DNA of 64,000 nucleotides from Methyloversatilis discipulorum (GTDB lineage: Bacteria; Pseudomonadota; Gammaproteobacteria; Burkholderiales; Rhodocyclaceae): contig NZ_ARVV01000001.1 in assembly GCF_000385375.1 (NCBI RefSeq), positions 2,852,001 through 2,916,000 on the forward strand, written 5' to 3'. Numbering within the stretch: position 1 is the first letter of the stretch; the number at the start of each line of letters is the position of its first letter. This document shows positions 35,112-43,864 of the stretch, in pieces. A model generated the notes under the pieces. That model was given only the letters and a program-made list of their open reading frames with translations. It had not been told where the DNA came from and ran no database searches. The position numbers were made by a program, and so were the translations under genes.

Positions 35112-37250
35112 ATGCCCCCGATCTCCTGTGCGTCCTTCGGCGCGCTTGCCCGCCGCGCCCTGCTGCTTGCGTCCTGTCTGTGCGGCACAGCACTGGCCGG
35201 CGATCTCGGCCACGACGATCTCGCCCGCCGCTTCCAGCCGCCGCTGCACGTACAGCCCAAACTGGCCGACCTGCCAGTGTGGCCGATCACCAGCGAACTC
35301 GAACCGGAGGCGGGGCCTGTGGGCTATGTGTTCGAGTCGATCGATCTGGCGCCGATACCGGGCTTCGAGGGCACGCCGATGAACCTGCTGGTCGCCATCG
35401 ACCGCAAGGGCGGCTTCATCGACGTCGAGGTGCTGCGCCAGCACGAACCGGTCTTTCTCAGCGGTCTGGGCGAAGCGCCGCTGAAGGAATTCGTGCAGCA
35501 GTACGCCGGCCGCAATCTGAAGCAGGAGATCACCGTGTCGTCGGCCTACGGCAATACGCGCGCCGGCGGCAGCGACAGCCGCGTCGTACTCGACGGCGTG
35601 ACCAAGGCGACCGCCTCGGTGCGCATCGTGAACCAGACGGTGCTGGCGGCCGGCCTCGCAGTGGCGCGCGAGAAACTCGGCTTCGCCGACCCCGGCGCGC
35701 GCGGTCCGGCTGCGCGGGCGCGCGCCGACCTGTTCGAGAAGATCGACTTCGCCACGCTCGTGAAGCGCGGGCTGATCGGCCACCTGCGCGTCAGCAACGC
35801 CGAGGCCGAAAAGCTGTTCGCCGGCACCGACGGCGAAGGCGCGGACGACGTCGCGCTGGCCGAACCGGAGGCCACGCTGGTCGACCTCTACGTCGGCTAT
35901 CTGAATGCGCCGACGGTGGGCCGCGCCGTGCTCGGCGACGCCCGTTACGCCGATCTGATGAAGAAGCTGGAGGACGGCCAGCACGCGCTGTGGATCGCCA
36001 GCGCCGGCCGCATCGCGATGCTGGACGAAGGCTTCGTGCCGGGTACACCGCCGCCCAGCCTGTCACTGACGCAGGGCGGGCTGCCGGTCGAAATGCGCGA
36101 TCTCGTGTTCGAGCACCCGGCTCCTGCAGGCGCGCCAGCCTTCAACGCGTCCGGCGTGTTCCGCATCTACGCCCAGGCCGGGCTGGACCCGGCGCGACCG
36201 ATGCAGCTCACGCTGACACTGACCCGCGCCAAGGGCATGATGCTGCCGCGCATCACGCACCAGACCGTGTCCTTCGACTACGCGCCGGACAGCGAACTGT
36301 TCGTCTATCCGCCCCAGCCGCTGCCGGAATGGCTGCTTGCCTGGCAGGGCCGCTGGCCCGACCTGGCGGCGATCGGTGTCGCGCTCGCGCTGCTGTGCGT
36401 GGTGCTGGCGAAGCCGGACTGGATGGCGCGTGAGGCCCGCCGGCTCGCGCTGTTCCGCAACGCCTTCCTGCTGTTTACGCTGGTGTTCATCGGCTGGCAC
36501 GCGCAGGGCCAGCTGTCCATCGTGCAAATCACCGGCGCGATCAAGACGCTGACCGCCGGCGCCGATCTGTCGAGCTTCCTGTACGACCCGGTGTCGCTGC
36601 TGCTGATCGCCTTCACCGTCGCGAGCTTCTTCATCTGGGGTCGCGGCACCTTCTGCGGCTGGCTCTGCCCCTTCGGCGCGCTGCAGGAATTCGTCGCGAT
36701 GGCGGCGCAGAAGCTGCGCATCCCGCAGATCCGGTTGCCGCGGCCACTGGCACGCGTGCTCGACCGCGGCCGTTATGCGCTGCTGCTCGCACTGGTGCTG
36801 TCAGCGGCGCTGGCGCCGCAGCTGGCGGAGAGCATGGTCGAGGTCGAACCGTTCAAGACCGCGATCACGGTCGGCTTCGACCGTTCGTGGCCTTACGTCG
36901 CCTGGGCGGTCGGGCTGCTGCTGGCAGGCGCCTTCAGCTACAAGTTCTTCTGCCGCTACCTGTGCCCGCTCGGGGCGGCGATGACGCTGGGCGGCAAGCT
37001 GCGTCGCCTGGACTGGCTGGTGCGCCGCGCCGAATGCGGCAAGCCCTGTCAGACCTGTCGCCACCGCTGCCAGTACGACGCGATCGAGCGCAGCGGGGAC
37101 ATCCGCTACGACGACTGTTTCCAGTGCCTGGACTGCGTCGGCATCCACGCCGACCCGCAGCGCTGCGCACCGTTACTGCTTTATGCGAAGAAGGGCCGCA
37201 CGGTGACGCCGTTCCCCGTTCCGGTGCGGGCGGCGGACGTCACGAACTGA
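35112..37250 (+). CDS. NosR/NirI-like flavin and iron-sulfur membrane protein
   Basis: 712 residues from the ATG at 35112, chosen because a signal peptide follows (RRALLLASCLCGTALAGD); an in-frame start at 34986 adds unconserved residues. A periplasmic FMN-binding domain has the flavinylation-type motif DGVTKATASV. About six membrane helices carry two CxxxCP motifs (FCGWLCPFGALQE and FCRYLCPLGAAM). A C-terminal double 4Fe-4S ferredoxin region follows (CGKPCQTCRHRC, CFQCLDC). NosR passes electrons to or activates nitrous oxide reductase, but no nos genes are here. It converges on the moa-moe-mob genes five bases away. Confidence 0.86.
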   Translation: MPPISCASFGALARRALLLASCLCGTALAGDLGHDDLARRFQPPLHVQPKLADLPVWPITSELEPEAGPVGYVFESIDLAPIPGFEGTPMNLLVAIDRKGGFIDVEVLRQHEPVFLSGLGEAPLKEFVQQYAGRNLKQEITVSSAYGNTRAGGSDSRVVLDGVTKATASVRIVNQTVLAAGLAVAREKLGFADPGARGPAARARADLFEKIDFATLVKRGLIGHLRVSNAEAEKLFAGTDGEGADDVALAEPEATLVDLYVGYLNAPTVGRAVLGDARYADLMKKLEDGQHALWIASAGRIAMLDEGFVPGTPPPSLSLTQGGLPVEMRDLVFEHPAPAGAPAFNASGVFRIYAQAGLDPARPMQLTLTLTRAKGMMLPRITHQTVSFDYAPDSELFVYPPQPLPEWLLAWQGRWPDLAAIGVALALLCVVLAKPDWMAREARRLALFRNAFLLFTLVFIGWHAQGQLSIVQITGAIKTLTAGADLSSFLYDPVSLLLIAFTVASFFIWGRGTFCGWLCPFGALQEFVAMAAQKLRIPQIRLPRPLARVLDRGRYALLLALVLSAALAPQLAESMVEVEPFKTAITVGFDRSWPYVAWAVGLLLAGAFSYKFFCRYLCPLGAAMTLGGKLRRLDWLVRRAECGKPCQTCRHRCQYDAIERSGDIRYDDCFQCLDCVGIHADPQRCAPLLLYAKKGRTVTPFPVPVRAADVTN

Positions 37251-37254
37251 GCGT

Positions 37255-37713
37255 TCAGCCGCCCTGCTTCCAGCGCTCGGCGGCGCTGTCGTCGGATTCG
37301 CGCGCATCGACCCAGCGGCTGCCTTCCGGCGTGTCCTCGCGCTTCCAGAACGGCGCGCGAGTCTTCAGGTAATCCATGATGAATTCGCAGGCGGCGAAAG
37401 CTTCGCCGCGGTGACTGCCGGCAACGACGACCAGCACGATGCGATCGGCCGGCTGCAGCGTGCCGACGCGGTGGATCACCCGCACGGCGAGGATGTCCCA
37501 GCGTGATTTCGCCTGCGCGACGATGTCCTCCAGCGCCGCTTCGGTCATGCCCGGGTAGTGCTCCAGCGTCATCGCATGCACGCCGGAGCCGTCATTGATG
37601 TCGCGCACCAGACCGGTAAAGGTGGCGACCGCGCCGACGTCGGTACGGCCGGCCAGCAGCGCGTCAATCTCGGCGCCGATGTCGAAATCGGCCTGCTGCA
37701 CGCTCACGCTCAT
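37255..37713 (-). CDS. moaE: Molybdopterin synthase catalytic subunit
   Basis: 152 residues. MoaE motifs are GAVATFTGLVRD, LEHYPGMTE, RVIHRVGTLQPAD, VVAGSHRGEAF and the catalytic-lysine segment LKTRAPFWKRE. With MoaD it inserts sulfur into precursor Z to form molybdopterin. It lies 21 bases downstream of moaD. Confidence 0.95.
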   Translation of the reverse strand: MSVSVQQADFDIGAEIDALLAGRTDVGAVATFTGLVRDINDGSGVHAMTLEHYPGMTEAALEDIVAQAKSRWDILAVRVIHRVGTLQPADRIVLVVVAGSHRGEAFAACEFIMDYLKTRAPFWKREDTPEGSRWVDARESDDSAAERWKQGG

Positions 37714-37734
37714 GCTCGTCTCCTCAGTGCCGGC

Positions 37735-37989
37735 TCAGCCGCCGGTGACCGGCGGGAAGAAGGCCACTTCGTCGCCGTCGGCGACCACGGCATCCGGCTC
37801 GGCCATGCGCTGGTTCACTGCTGCGCGCAGGTTCTTCATCTGCGCGAGCTTGTCCCAGTCGCCGCCGCGGCCGGCGATCAGCGCACGCACCGCGGTCAGC
37901 GTGGTCGCGCTCTCGGACAGTTCGATCGTTTCGCCGGGCGAACCCAGCGCTTCGCGCAGTGCGGCGAAATAGAGCACCTTGATCTTCAT
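37735..37989 (-). CDS. moaD: Molybdopterin synthase sulfur-carrier subunit
   Basis: 84 residues with a ubiquitin-like fold pattern (MKIKVLYFAALREALG) ending in the essential Gly-Gly (FFPPVTGG), whose carboxyl end is activated as a thiocarboxylate by MoeB. It lies directly between moeA (five-base gap) and moaE, forming a molybdenum-cofactor operon. Confidence 0.93.
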   Translation of the reverse strand: MKIKVLYFAALREALGSPGETIELSESATTLTAVRALIAGRGGDWDKLAQMKNLRAAVNQRMAEPDAVVADGDEVAFFPPVTGG

Positions 37990-37994
37990 GGTTT

Positions 37995-39212
37995 TCAATA
38001 AAGCAGGGATTCGAAGGACAGGAAGGGCACGGTGTCGCCCCGCTTCACCACCTGGCCGGCGGCGATATCGGCAAGCCCGCTGCCCCACACGGTGGAGGTC
38101 AGCACGCCCGAACTCTGGTTCGGAAACAGTTCCAGCCCGCCGTCGGGGTTGCGGCGCACGCGCAGGAATTCGCGCCGGCGGTCGGGGCGCGGCCAGTCGA
38201 AATCGGCGCGCACCATGAATGGCTGCGCGGCAACGTCGGCCACGCCCACGCGACGCAGGATGAAGGGGCGCACCAGCAGCAGGAAGGTGACGAAGCTGGA
38301 CACCGGATTGCCGGGCAGGCCGAGGAAATCGGCATGACCGCCGTCGGTGCGCTTCACATGGCCGTGCGCCAGCGGCTTGCCCGGCTTCATCGCGATCTTC
38401 CAGCTGTCCAGCCCGCCTTCGGCGGTCAGCGCCGGCTTGATGTGGTCTTCCTCGCCGACGCCGACGCCGCCGCTGGTCAGGATCAGGTCGCAGTTCGCCG
38501 CGGCCTCGCGGAGCGCGGCACGGGTGGCGTCGAGCCGGTCCGGCACGATGCCCAGATCGAGCACTTCGCAGCCCAGCGTTTCGCACAGCGCGCGCAGCGT
38601 GTAACGGTTGGAGTTGTAGATGCCACCTGGCGGCAGCGGCTCGCCCGGCATGACCAGTTCGTCGCCGGTCGAGAACAGCGCGACGCGCGGCCGACGCACC
38701 ACTGGCACGTCGGCCAGTCCGATCGACGCGGCCAGTCCGACTTCCTGCGCGCGCAGCCGGGTACCGGCGGCGAGCACCACATCACCCTCACGGATGTCCT
38801 CGCCGGCGCGGCGTATCCACGCACCGGCCTTCGGTATCTCGTCGAAGCAGACGCCGGCCTCCGTCGTGCGTGTCGACTCCTGCATCACGATGGCGTCGGC
38901 GCCCGGCGGCACCGGCGCGCCGGTAAAGATGCGCGCACAGGTGCCAGCGGCCAGCGGCGCACCGACATGACCGGCCGGAATGCGCTGGCTCACCGGCAGG
39001 CAGCAGCCGGGTGCGTCGAGGTCGGCCAGACGCACGGCGTAGCCGTCCATGCTGGAGTTGTCGTGCGGCGGCACGGTGAGCGTCGACCGCTGATCGACGG
39101 CCAGCACGCGGCCGGCGGCGGCGAAGGTCGATACGGTTTCGGCGTCGCCAATCGGACGTGCCGCCGCAAGCAGGCGGTCGAGCGCGGCGTCCAGCGTGAG
39201 CATTTCGTTCAT
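37995..39212 (-). CDS. moeA: Molybdopterin molybdenumtransferase
   Basis: 405 residues of the usual MoeA length. Diagnostic segments are PPHDNSSMDGYAV, RIFTGAPVPPGADAIVMQE, FSTGDELVMPGEPL, YNSNRYTL, LTSGGVGVGEEDH and LGLPGNPVSSFV. It inserts molybdate into adenylylated molybdopterin. It overlaps the mobB stop by four bases (ATGA). Confidence 0.96.
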   Translation of the reverse strand: MNEMLTLDAALDRLLAAARPIGDAETVSTFAAAGRVLAVDQRSTLTVPPHDNSSMDGYAVRLADLDAPGCCLPVSQRIPAGHVGAPLAAGTCARIFTGAPVPPGADAIVMQESTRTTEAGVCFDEIPKAGAWIRRAGEDIREGDVVLAAGTRLRAQEVGLAASIGLADVPVVRRPRVALFSTGDELVMPGEPLPPGGIYNSNRYTLRALCETLGCEVLDLGIVPDRLDATRAALREAAANCDLILTSGGVGVGEEDHIKPALTAEGGLDSWKIAMKPGKPLAHGHVKRTDGGHADFLGLPGNPVSSFVTFLLLVRPFILRRVGVADVAAQPFMVRADFDWPRPDRRREFLRVRRNPDGGLELFPNQSSGVLTSTVWGSGLADIAAGQVVKRGDTVPFLSFESLLY

Positions 39213-39703
39213 CTGAATCCCTGGTGGCGAAGGATGAAGCCGGCGATGGCTTCCACGTCATTCAGGTCGAGCCGGGGCAGCGGAAGTTCCATCGGCTCGT
39301 CGGTGGCGACCGCTACCACGTACGGATTGTCCGGGTACATCAACGGGCGGCCGTAGGACGGGCGGTGAATTTCCAGCTTCGGGATCGGCGACGCCTTGTA
39401 GCCTTCGACCAGCAGCAGATCGCAGTCGCCCATCGCGGCGATCTGCTCGTCCAGCGTCGGCTCGGGCCGACCGCGCAGTTCGTGCATGAGCACCCAGCGG
39501 TTGTTCGACACCAGCATCACTTCGGTGCAGCCGGCTTCGCGCAGCCGGTGCGAATCCTTGCCCGGCTTGTCGATGTCGAAGCCCGCGTGCGCGTGCTTGA
39601 TCAGCGACACGGTCAGCCCCTCCAGCACGAAGTGAGGAATCAGCTGCTCGATCAGCGTGGTCTTGCCGGAACCGCTGTAGCCGGCAAATCCGAAAACTTT
39701 CAT
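39209..39703 (-). CDS. mobB: Molybdopterin-guanine dinucleotide biosynthesis adapter MobB
   Basis: 164 residues from the ATG at 39703. The P-loop GYSGSGKTTLIEQL is at residues 8-21, followed by SLIKHAHAGFDID KPGKDSHR-type and LLLVEGYK motifs. MobB is a GTP-binding helper of MobA, which makes the MGD form of the cofactor used by DMSO-reductase-family enzymes. It is first of mobB-moeA-moaD-moaE. The 148-base gap upstream is GC-rich without a clear promoter. Confidence 0.94.
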   Translation of the reverse strand: MKVFGFAGYSGSGKTTLIEQLIPHFVLEGLTVSLIKHAHAGFDIDKPGKDSHRLREAGCTEVMLVSNNRWVLMHELRGRPEPTLDEQIAAMGDCDLLLVEGYKASPIPKLEIHRPSYGRPLMYPDNPYVVAVATDEPMELPLPRLDLNDVEAIAGFILRHQGFR

Positions 39704-39851
39704 GGGGTGGGCGGGCGCGGGAAAAGCGCGATTATCGCCCGGAAGACGGGCGGCCTGTCGGATCGCGTCCGGAAACCGGACCCGGACGGGTCGATCTCCG
39801 GACGGCCGGACCGGATGCTCCGGCCCGGGTACACATCGCTCAGCCGCTGTT

Positions 39852-40889
39852 TCAGCCGCCCGAGCGGATGCGGGCGACCAGCGCGGTGGTGTACTCCTTC
39901 GTGCTGGCACGGCCGCCGAGGTCACCGGTGCGGACGTTGTCGATGTTCAGGGTCTCCGACACCGCCTTGCGGATGCGGTCGCCCTTGTCCTGCATGTTCA
40001 CGTGGTCGAGCATCAGCGCGGCGGCCAGCACCAGCGCGGTCGGATTGGCGATGCCCTTGCCCGCGATGTCCGGTGCCGAGCCGTGCACCGCTTCGAAGAT
40101 GGCCGCGTCGGCACCGATGTTGGAACCGGGCGCCATGCCCAGGCCGCCGACCAGGCCGGCGGTCAGGTCGGACAGGATGTCGCCGAACAGGTTGGTGGTG
40201 ACCAGCACGTCGAACTGCCAGGGGTTCATCACCAGCTTCATGCAGCAGGCGTCGACGATGACCTGTTCGAACTGGATCTTGCCCTTGTAGCGCTCCTCGT
40301 ACATCTGCTCGGCCGTCTCCAGGAAGATGCCGGTCAGCGCCTTCATGATGTTGGCCTTGTGCACCACGGTCACTTTCTTGCGGCCGAGCGCGATCGCGTG
40401 TTCGAAGGCGTATTCAAGGATGTGGCGTGCGCCCTGGCGGGTGTTCACGCCGGTCGACATCGCCACCGCGTGCGGGTCGCCCTCGATCGGGATGAAGTGC
40501 TCGTAGCCCATGTACAGGCCTTCGAGGTTCTCGCGGCAGACGATGAGGTCGATGTTGTCGTAACGGCCACCCGGGATCAGCGTGCGCGCCGGGCGGATGT
40601 TGGCGTACAGCTTGAACTCCTCGCGCAGGCGCACGTTGATCGAGCGGAAACCGCCGCCGACCGGGGTTTCCAGCGGCCCCTTCAGTGCCAGCCTTGTACG
40701 GCGGATGCTGTCCAGCGTCTTGGCCGGCAGCGGGTCGCCCTCGTTCTTCAGCGCCCCCATGCCGGCAGGCATCTCTTCCCACTCGAACGGAGCCCCCACC
40801 GCTTCGAGCGCCGCCAGCGCGGCTTCCATGATTTCCGGTCCGATGCCGTCACCGGGGATCAGTGTGGCGGGGATTTTCTGCGCGCTCAT
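39852..40889 (-). CDS. icd: Isocitrate dehydrogenase, NAD-type (isocitrate/isopropylmalate family)
   Basis: 345 residues. Motifs are TLIPGDGIGPEI, the substrate arginines in SINVRLREEFKLYANIRPART, the catalytic lysine region VVHKANIMK, TNLFGDILSDL and the coenzyme loop VHGSAPDIAGKGIANP. The size and VHKAN pattern fit the short NAD-using isocitrate dehydrogenases rather than LeuB or the ~415-residue NADP enzyme. It makes 2-oxoglutarate in the TCA cycle. Cofactor preference is inferred, not shown. Confidence 0.85.
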   Translation of the reverse strand: MSAQKIPATLIPGDGIGPEIMEAALAALEAVGAPFEWEEMPAGMGALKNEGDPLPAKTLDSIRRTRLALKGPLETPVGGGFRSINVRLREEFKLYANIRPARTLIPGGRYDNIDLIVCRENLEGLYMGYEHFIPIEGDPHAVAMSTGVNTRQGARHILEYAFEHAIALGRKKVTVVHKANIMKALTGIFLETAEQMYEERYKGKIQFEQVIVDACCMKLVMNPWQFDVLVTTNLFGDILSDLTAGLVGGLGMAPGSNIGADAAIFEAVHGSAPDIAGKGIANPTALVLAAALMLDHVNMQDKGDRIRKAVSETLNIDNVRTGDLGGRASTKEYTTALVARIRSGG

Positions 40890-41016
40890 TCGGGGGTCTC
40901 CTGTAATGGTTCATTGTCCCCGGACCGCGTCACCGGGTTGGCGACGCATCCGGAAATGTCCGGCCGCTGAAGCAAGAAACCTGCCTCGGCTTCGGGTCTG
41001 CCGGCCGACCCTGTAT

Positions 41017-41736
41017 TCATCCGGCTTGCACCGGTTCGAGCTTGCGCCAGACCGTGGCGCCGCCGCTGGCCTTGTCGATCTCGGCCAGCACGCGTTCGTG
41101 TTCGGCCCGTTCAGCCTCGCTTGCCTGCACCCGACGCAATGCACCACGCGGGCGCGCCGCCGCGGCAGCACGCACCGCGGAGGTCTCCGGTTCGAGGTCG
41201 ATGATCAGGCTTTCCTGACCCCGGGTCATCGCCAGATAGACCTCGACCAGCAGTTCCGCGTCGAGCAGCGCGCCGTGGAACTCACGGTGCGAGTTCTCGA
41301 TGCCGAAGCGCTCGCACAGCGCGTCGAGGTTGGCGCGCTTGCCCGGGAACATGTCGCGCGCCATGCGCACGGTATCGATCGCCGGCCACACGCAGGTTTC
41401 GCGCAACGGCGGCCGGCCGACGATATTCAGTTCGTTGTCGAGGAAGCCGACGTCGAAGGCTGCGTTGTGGATGACCAGTTCCGCGTCGCGCACGAAATCG
41501 ACGAACTCATCGACCACGTCGCGGAATTTCGGTTTGTCGGCGAGGAAGTCGGTGGTGATGCCGTGCACCGCCACCGCGCCCTCCGGCACCTCGCGCTCCG
41601 GATTCACGTACATGTGCAGCCGACGGCCGGTGCGCTTGCGCCCGACCAGTTCGACGCAGCCGATTTCGATCAGCCGGTCGCCGTTCTGCCACTCCAGTCC
41701 GGTGGTTTCGGTATCGAGGATGATCTGGCGAATCAT
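41017..41736 (-). CDS. dnaQ: DNA polymerase III epsilon subunit (3'-5' proofreading exonuclease)
   Basis: 239 residues. DEDDh exonuclease motifs are ILDTETTGL (D8, E10), HNAAFDVGFL and the final His/Asp pair in EFHGALLDAELL. The C-terminal ~50 residues should bind the alpha subunit PolC/DnaE. It proofreads the replicative polymerase. It lies beside rnhA in the conserved dnaQ-rnhA-methyltransferase-gloB-mltD neighbourhood. Confidence 0.96.
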   Translation of the reverse strand: MIRQIILDTETTGLEWQNGDRLIEIGCVELVGRKRTGRRLHMYVNPEREVPEGAVAVHGITTDFLADKPKFRDVVDEFVDFVRDAELVIHNAAFDVGFLDNELNIVGRPPLRETCVWPAIDTVRMARDMFPGKRANLDALCERFGIENSHREFHGALLDAELLVEVYLAMTRGQESLIIDLEPETSAVRAAAAARPRGALRRVQASEAERAEHERVLAEIDKASGGATVWRKLEPVQAG

Positions 41737-41803
41737 GGGGAAAGGCGGCTCCTTGAGGCGGGCCGCATTGTACCGGCCAGAACTTGCAGTTCGCTGACAG
41801 CGA

Positions 41804-42238
41804 TCAACGACGGGCCGGGATGGCGTCCCGGGCCAGCCGGTCGGCGCGTTCGTTCTCCGGGTGACCGGCGTGACCCCTCACCCATTTCCATTCGACCTGA
41901 TGCACGCCGGCCGCGGCGTCGAGCGCCTTCCACAGGTCCACGTTCTTGACCGGATCGCCGGCGGCCGTCTTCCAGCCCTTGCGCTTCCAGCCGTGTATCC
42001 ACTCGCTGATGCCCTTCTGCACGTACTGCGAGTCGGTATAGACCACCGCGCGCACCGGTTTCTTCAGTGCGTTCAGTGCCTCGATCACCGCCATCAGTTC
42101 CATTCGGTTGTTGGTGGTCGACAGTTCGCCGCCCGACATTTCCTTCTCGTGCGCGCCGCTCTTCAGCAGCGCGCCCCAGCCGCCCGGGCCCGGATTGCCG
42201 CTGCAGGCGCCGTCGGTATAGATGATGACTTCTTCCAA
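41804..42238 (-). CDS. rnhA: Ribonuclease HI
   Basis: 144 residues with the catalytic acids in [16 protein letters not shown], the glutamate in [20 protein letters not shown] and the later Asp in [11 protein letters not shown]; the basic HGWKRKGWK handle is present. It removes the RNA strand of RNA-DNA hybrids. It is 30 bases downstream of the methyltransferase gene. Confidence 0.97.
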   Translation of the reverse strand: MEEVIIYTDGACSGNPGPGGWGALLKSGAHEKEMSGGELSTTNNRMELMAVIEALNALKKPVRAVVYTDSQYVQKGISEWIHGWKRKGWKTAAGDPVKNVDLWKALDAAAGVHQVEWKWVRGHAGHPENERADRLARDAIPARR

Positions 42239-42268
42239 TGAATGCTCCGTAATCGAGGTGGCGGTGCG

Positions 42269-43006
42269 TCACTGCCCCGCCGCCTTGTCCTTCTGCGCAC
42301 GCGGGCTGACGGTTGCCAGCGCGCGCGCGGCCGCCCGGCGGTCGCGCCAGGTCGGCATGATGAGACGCATGCCGCGCACGCGCTTGATTCCCTGCAGCAC
42401 GTAGGTGCCACCGAGAAAGGGCCACCAGCGATCGCCGGCGGTTTCCATGAAGTGCCAGCGCGCCAGCCATTTCTCGCTGAGTACCGGCGGGCAGTAACAG
42501 CCGAAGCAGCCGGCCTGGGTGTCCAGGCTGAGCAGCTTGAACCAGTCGCGCAGGCGCGGCACCGACAGCCAGTCGCCATTCCACGGGAAAGGGTCGCGCT
42601 CGCGCAGGCGCCGTCGCGCCCCCCACAGGCTGAACGGATTGAAGCCGGTCACCAGCACCTGCCCCTCCGGCACCAGCACGCGTTCGACCTCGCGCAGCAC
42701 CGCGTGCGGATCGCTGGCGAATTCGAGCACGTGCGGCAGCACGACCAGATCGACACTGGTCGCCGCAAACGGCAACTGCACCGGATCGCAGATCAGCGCC
42801 CGCGGCGGGCCCGGCTTCGCGTCCTCGCAATAGAGCTTGAACGGCATCCGGTTGGCGCGCAGGTAGTCGTGTTCCAGCAGCCCGATCTGCACCGCGTTGT
42901 AGCCGAACACGTCGGCCACGATCTGGTCGACCCGCGCGTGCTCCCAGCGCTGGACATACTGTCCCTGCGGCGTGTCCAACCATTCGTGCAGACCGGGAAT
43001 CGACAT
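42269..43006 (-). CDS. Class I SAM-dependent methyltransferase (YafS-like)
   Basis: 245 residues from the ATG at 43006; a TTG two codons earlier is possible. The SAM-fold hallmarks are weak at motif I but clear later: LPFAATSVDLVVLPHVLEFASDP and EVERVLVPEGQVLVTGFNPFSLWG. This type-11 methyltransferase occupies the yafS position between gloB and rnhA, as in Escherichia coli. Substrate unknown. It is divergent from gloB. Confidence 0.82.
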   Translation of the reverse strand: MSIPGLHEWLDTPQGQYVQRWEHARVDQIVADVFGYNAVQIGLLEHDYLRANRMPFKLYCEDAKPGPPRALICDPVQLPFAATSVDLVVLPHVLEFASDPHAVLREVERVLVPEGQVLVTGFNPFSLWGARRRLRERDPFPWNGDWLSVPRLRDWFKLLSLDTQAGCFGCYCPPVLSEKWLARWHFMETAGDRWWPFLGGTYVLQGIKRVRGMRLIMPTWRDRRAAARALATVSPRAQKDKAAGQ

Positions 43007-43081
43007 GGGCAAGAGGCGTGGGGCGGGCGGATCGTGGCCGGTGCATTGTCAACGCAGAGCCCAGCCGCCAGAATCGGGCGG

Positions 43082-43843
43082 ATGAAGATATATCCGATCC
43101 CCGCATTTGGCGACAACTATCTTTGGCTCGCCGCCGCAGGTGACCGGGCGCTGGTGGTCGATCCGGGCGATGCCGCCCCGGTGCTGGCCGCACTCGACGA
43201 ACATTCGCTGCGCCTGGACACCATCCTGATCACCCATCACCACGCCGACCACATCGGCGGCCTCGGCGAACTGAAACGGCGCACCGGCGCCCGCGTGTTC
43301 GGCCCGGCCGACGAGCGCATCGAGCACATCGACGAGGTGGTGCGCGAAGGATCGCGCGTCGCCCTGCCCGCGCTCGCGGCCAACTTCGCCGTGCTGGAAG
43401 TGCCCGGTCACACGCGCAGCCACATCGCCTACGTCGGCGGCGACCTGCTGTTCTGCGGCGACACGTTGTTCGCCGCCGGCTGTGGGCGGCTGTTCGAGGG
43501 CAGCGCGGAACAGATGTGGCACTCGCTGTCGCGGCTTGCCTCGCTGCCGCTGCACACCCGTGTGTACTGCGCGCACGAATACACGCAGGCCAATCTTCGC
43601 TTTGCGCTGGCGGTCGAACCGGACAATCAGGCGTTGCTGGCGCGCATCCGCCGCGTGGCGAAGCAGCGCGAGGCCGGTCTGCCAAGCGTGCCGAGCGCTC
43701 TGGCCGACGAACTGGCGACCAACCCCTTCCTGCGTGCTCGCGAGCCGGCGGTCATCCGCGCGGCGGAAGCGCGCGCAGGCCGCAGACTGGACAGCCCGGT
43801 CGAGGTGTTCGCGGTATTGCGTGAATGGAAGAACGTGTTCTGA
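43082..43843 (+). CDS. gloB: Hydroxyacylglutathione hydrolase (glyoxalase II)
   Basis: 253 residues from the ATG at 43082. The metallo-beta-lactamase metal motif is THHHADHIGG, with VPGHTRSH, FCGDTLFAAGCGRLFEGSAEQM and YCAHEYTQANLRFA, all typical of GloB. It hydrolyses S-lactoylglutathione to lactate and glutathione in methylglyoxal detoxification. The long in-frame extension upstream is antisense to the methyltransferase gene and was rejected. Confidence 0.95.
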   Translation: MKIYPIPAFGDNYLWLAAAGDRALVVDPGDAAPVLAALDEHSLRLDTILITHHHADHIGGLGELKRRTGARVFGPADERIEHIDEVVREGSRVALPALAANFAVLEVPGHTRSHIAYVGGDLLFCGDTLFAAGCGRLFEGSAEQMWHSLSRLASLPLHTRVYCAHEYTQANLRFALAVEPDNQALLARIRRVAKQREAGLPSVPSALADELATNPFLRAREPAVIRAAEARAGRRLDSPVEVFAVLREWKNVF

Positions 43844-43864
43844 AATCGCCGGCCTGCGCGGGCG

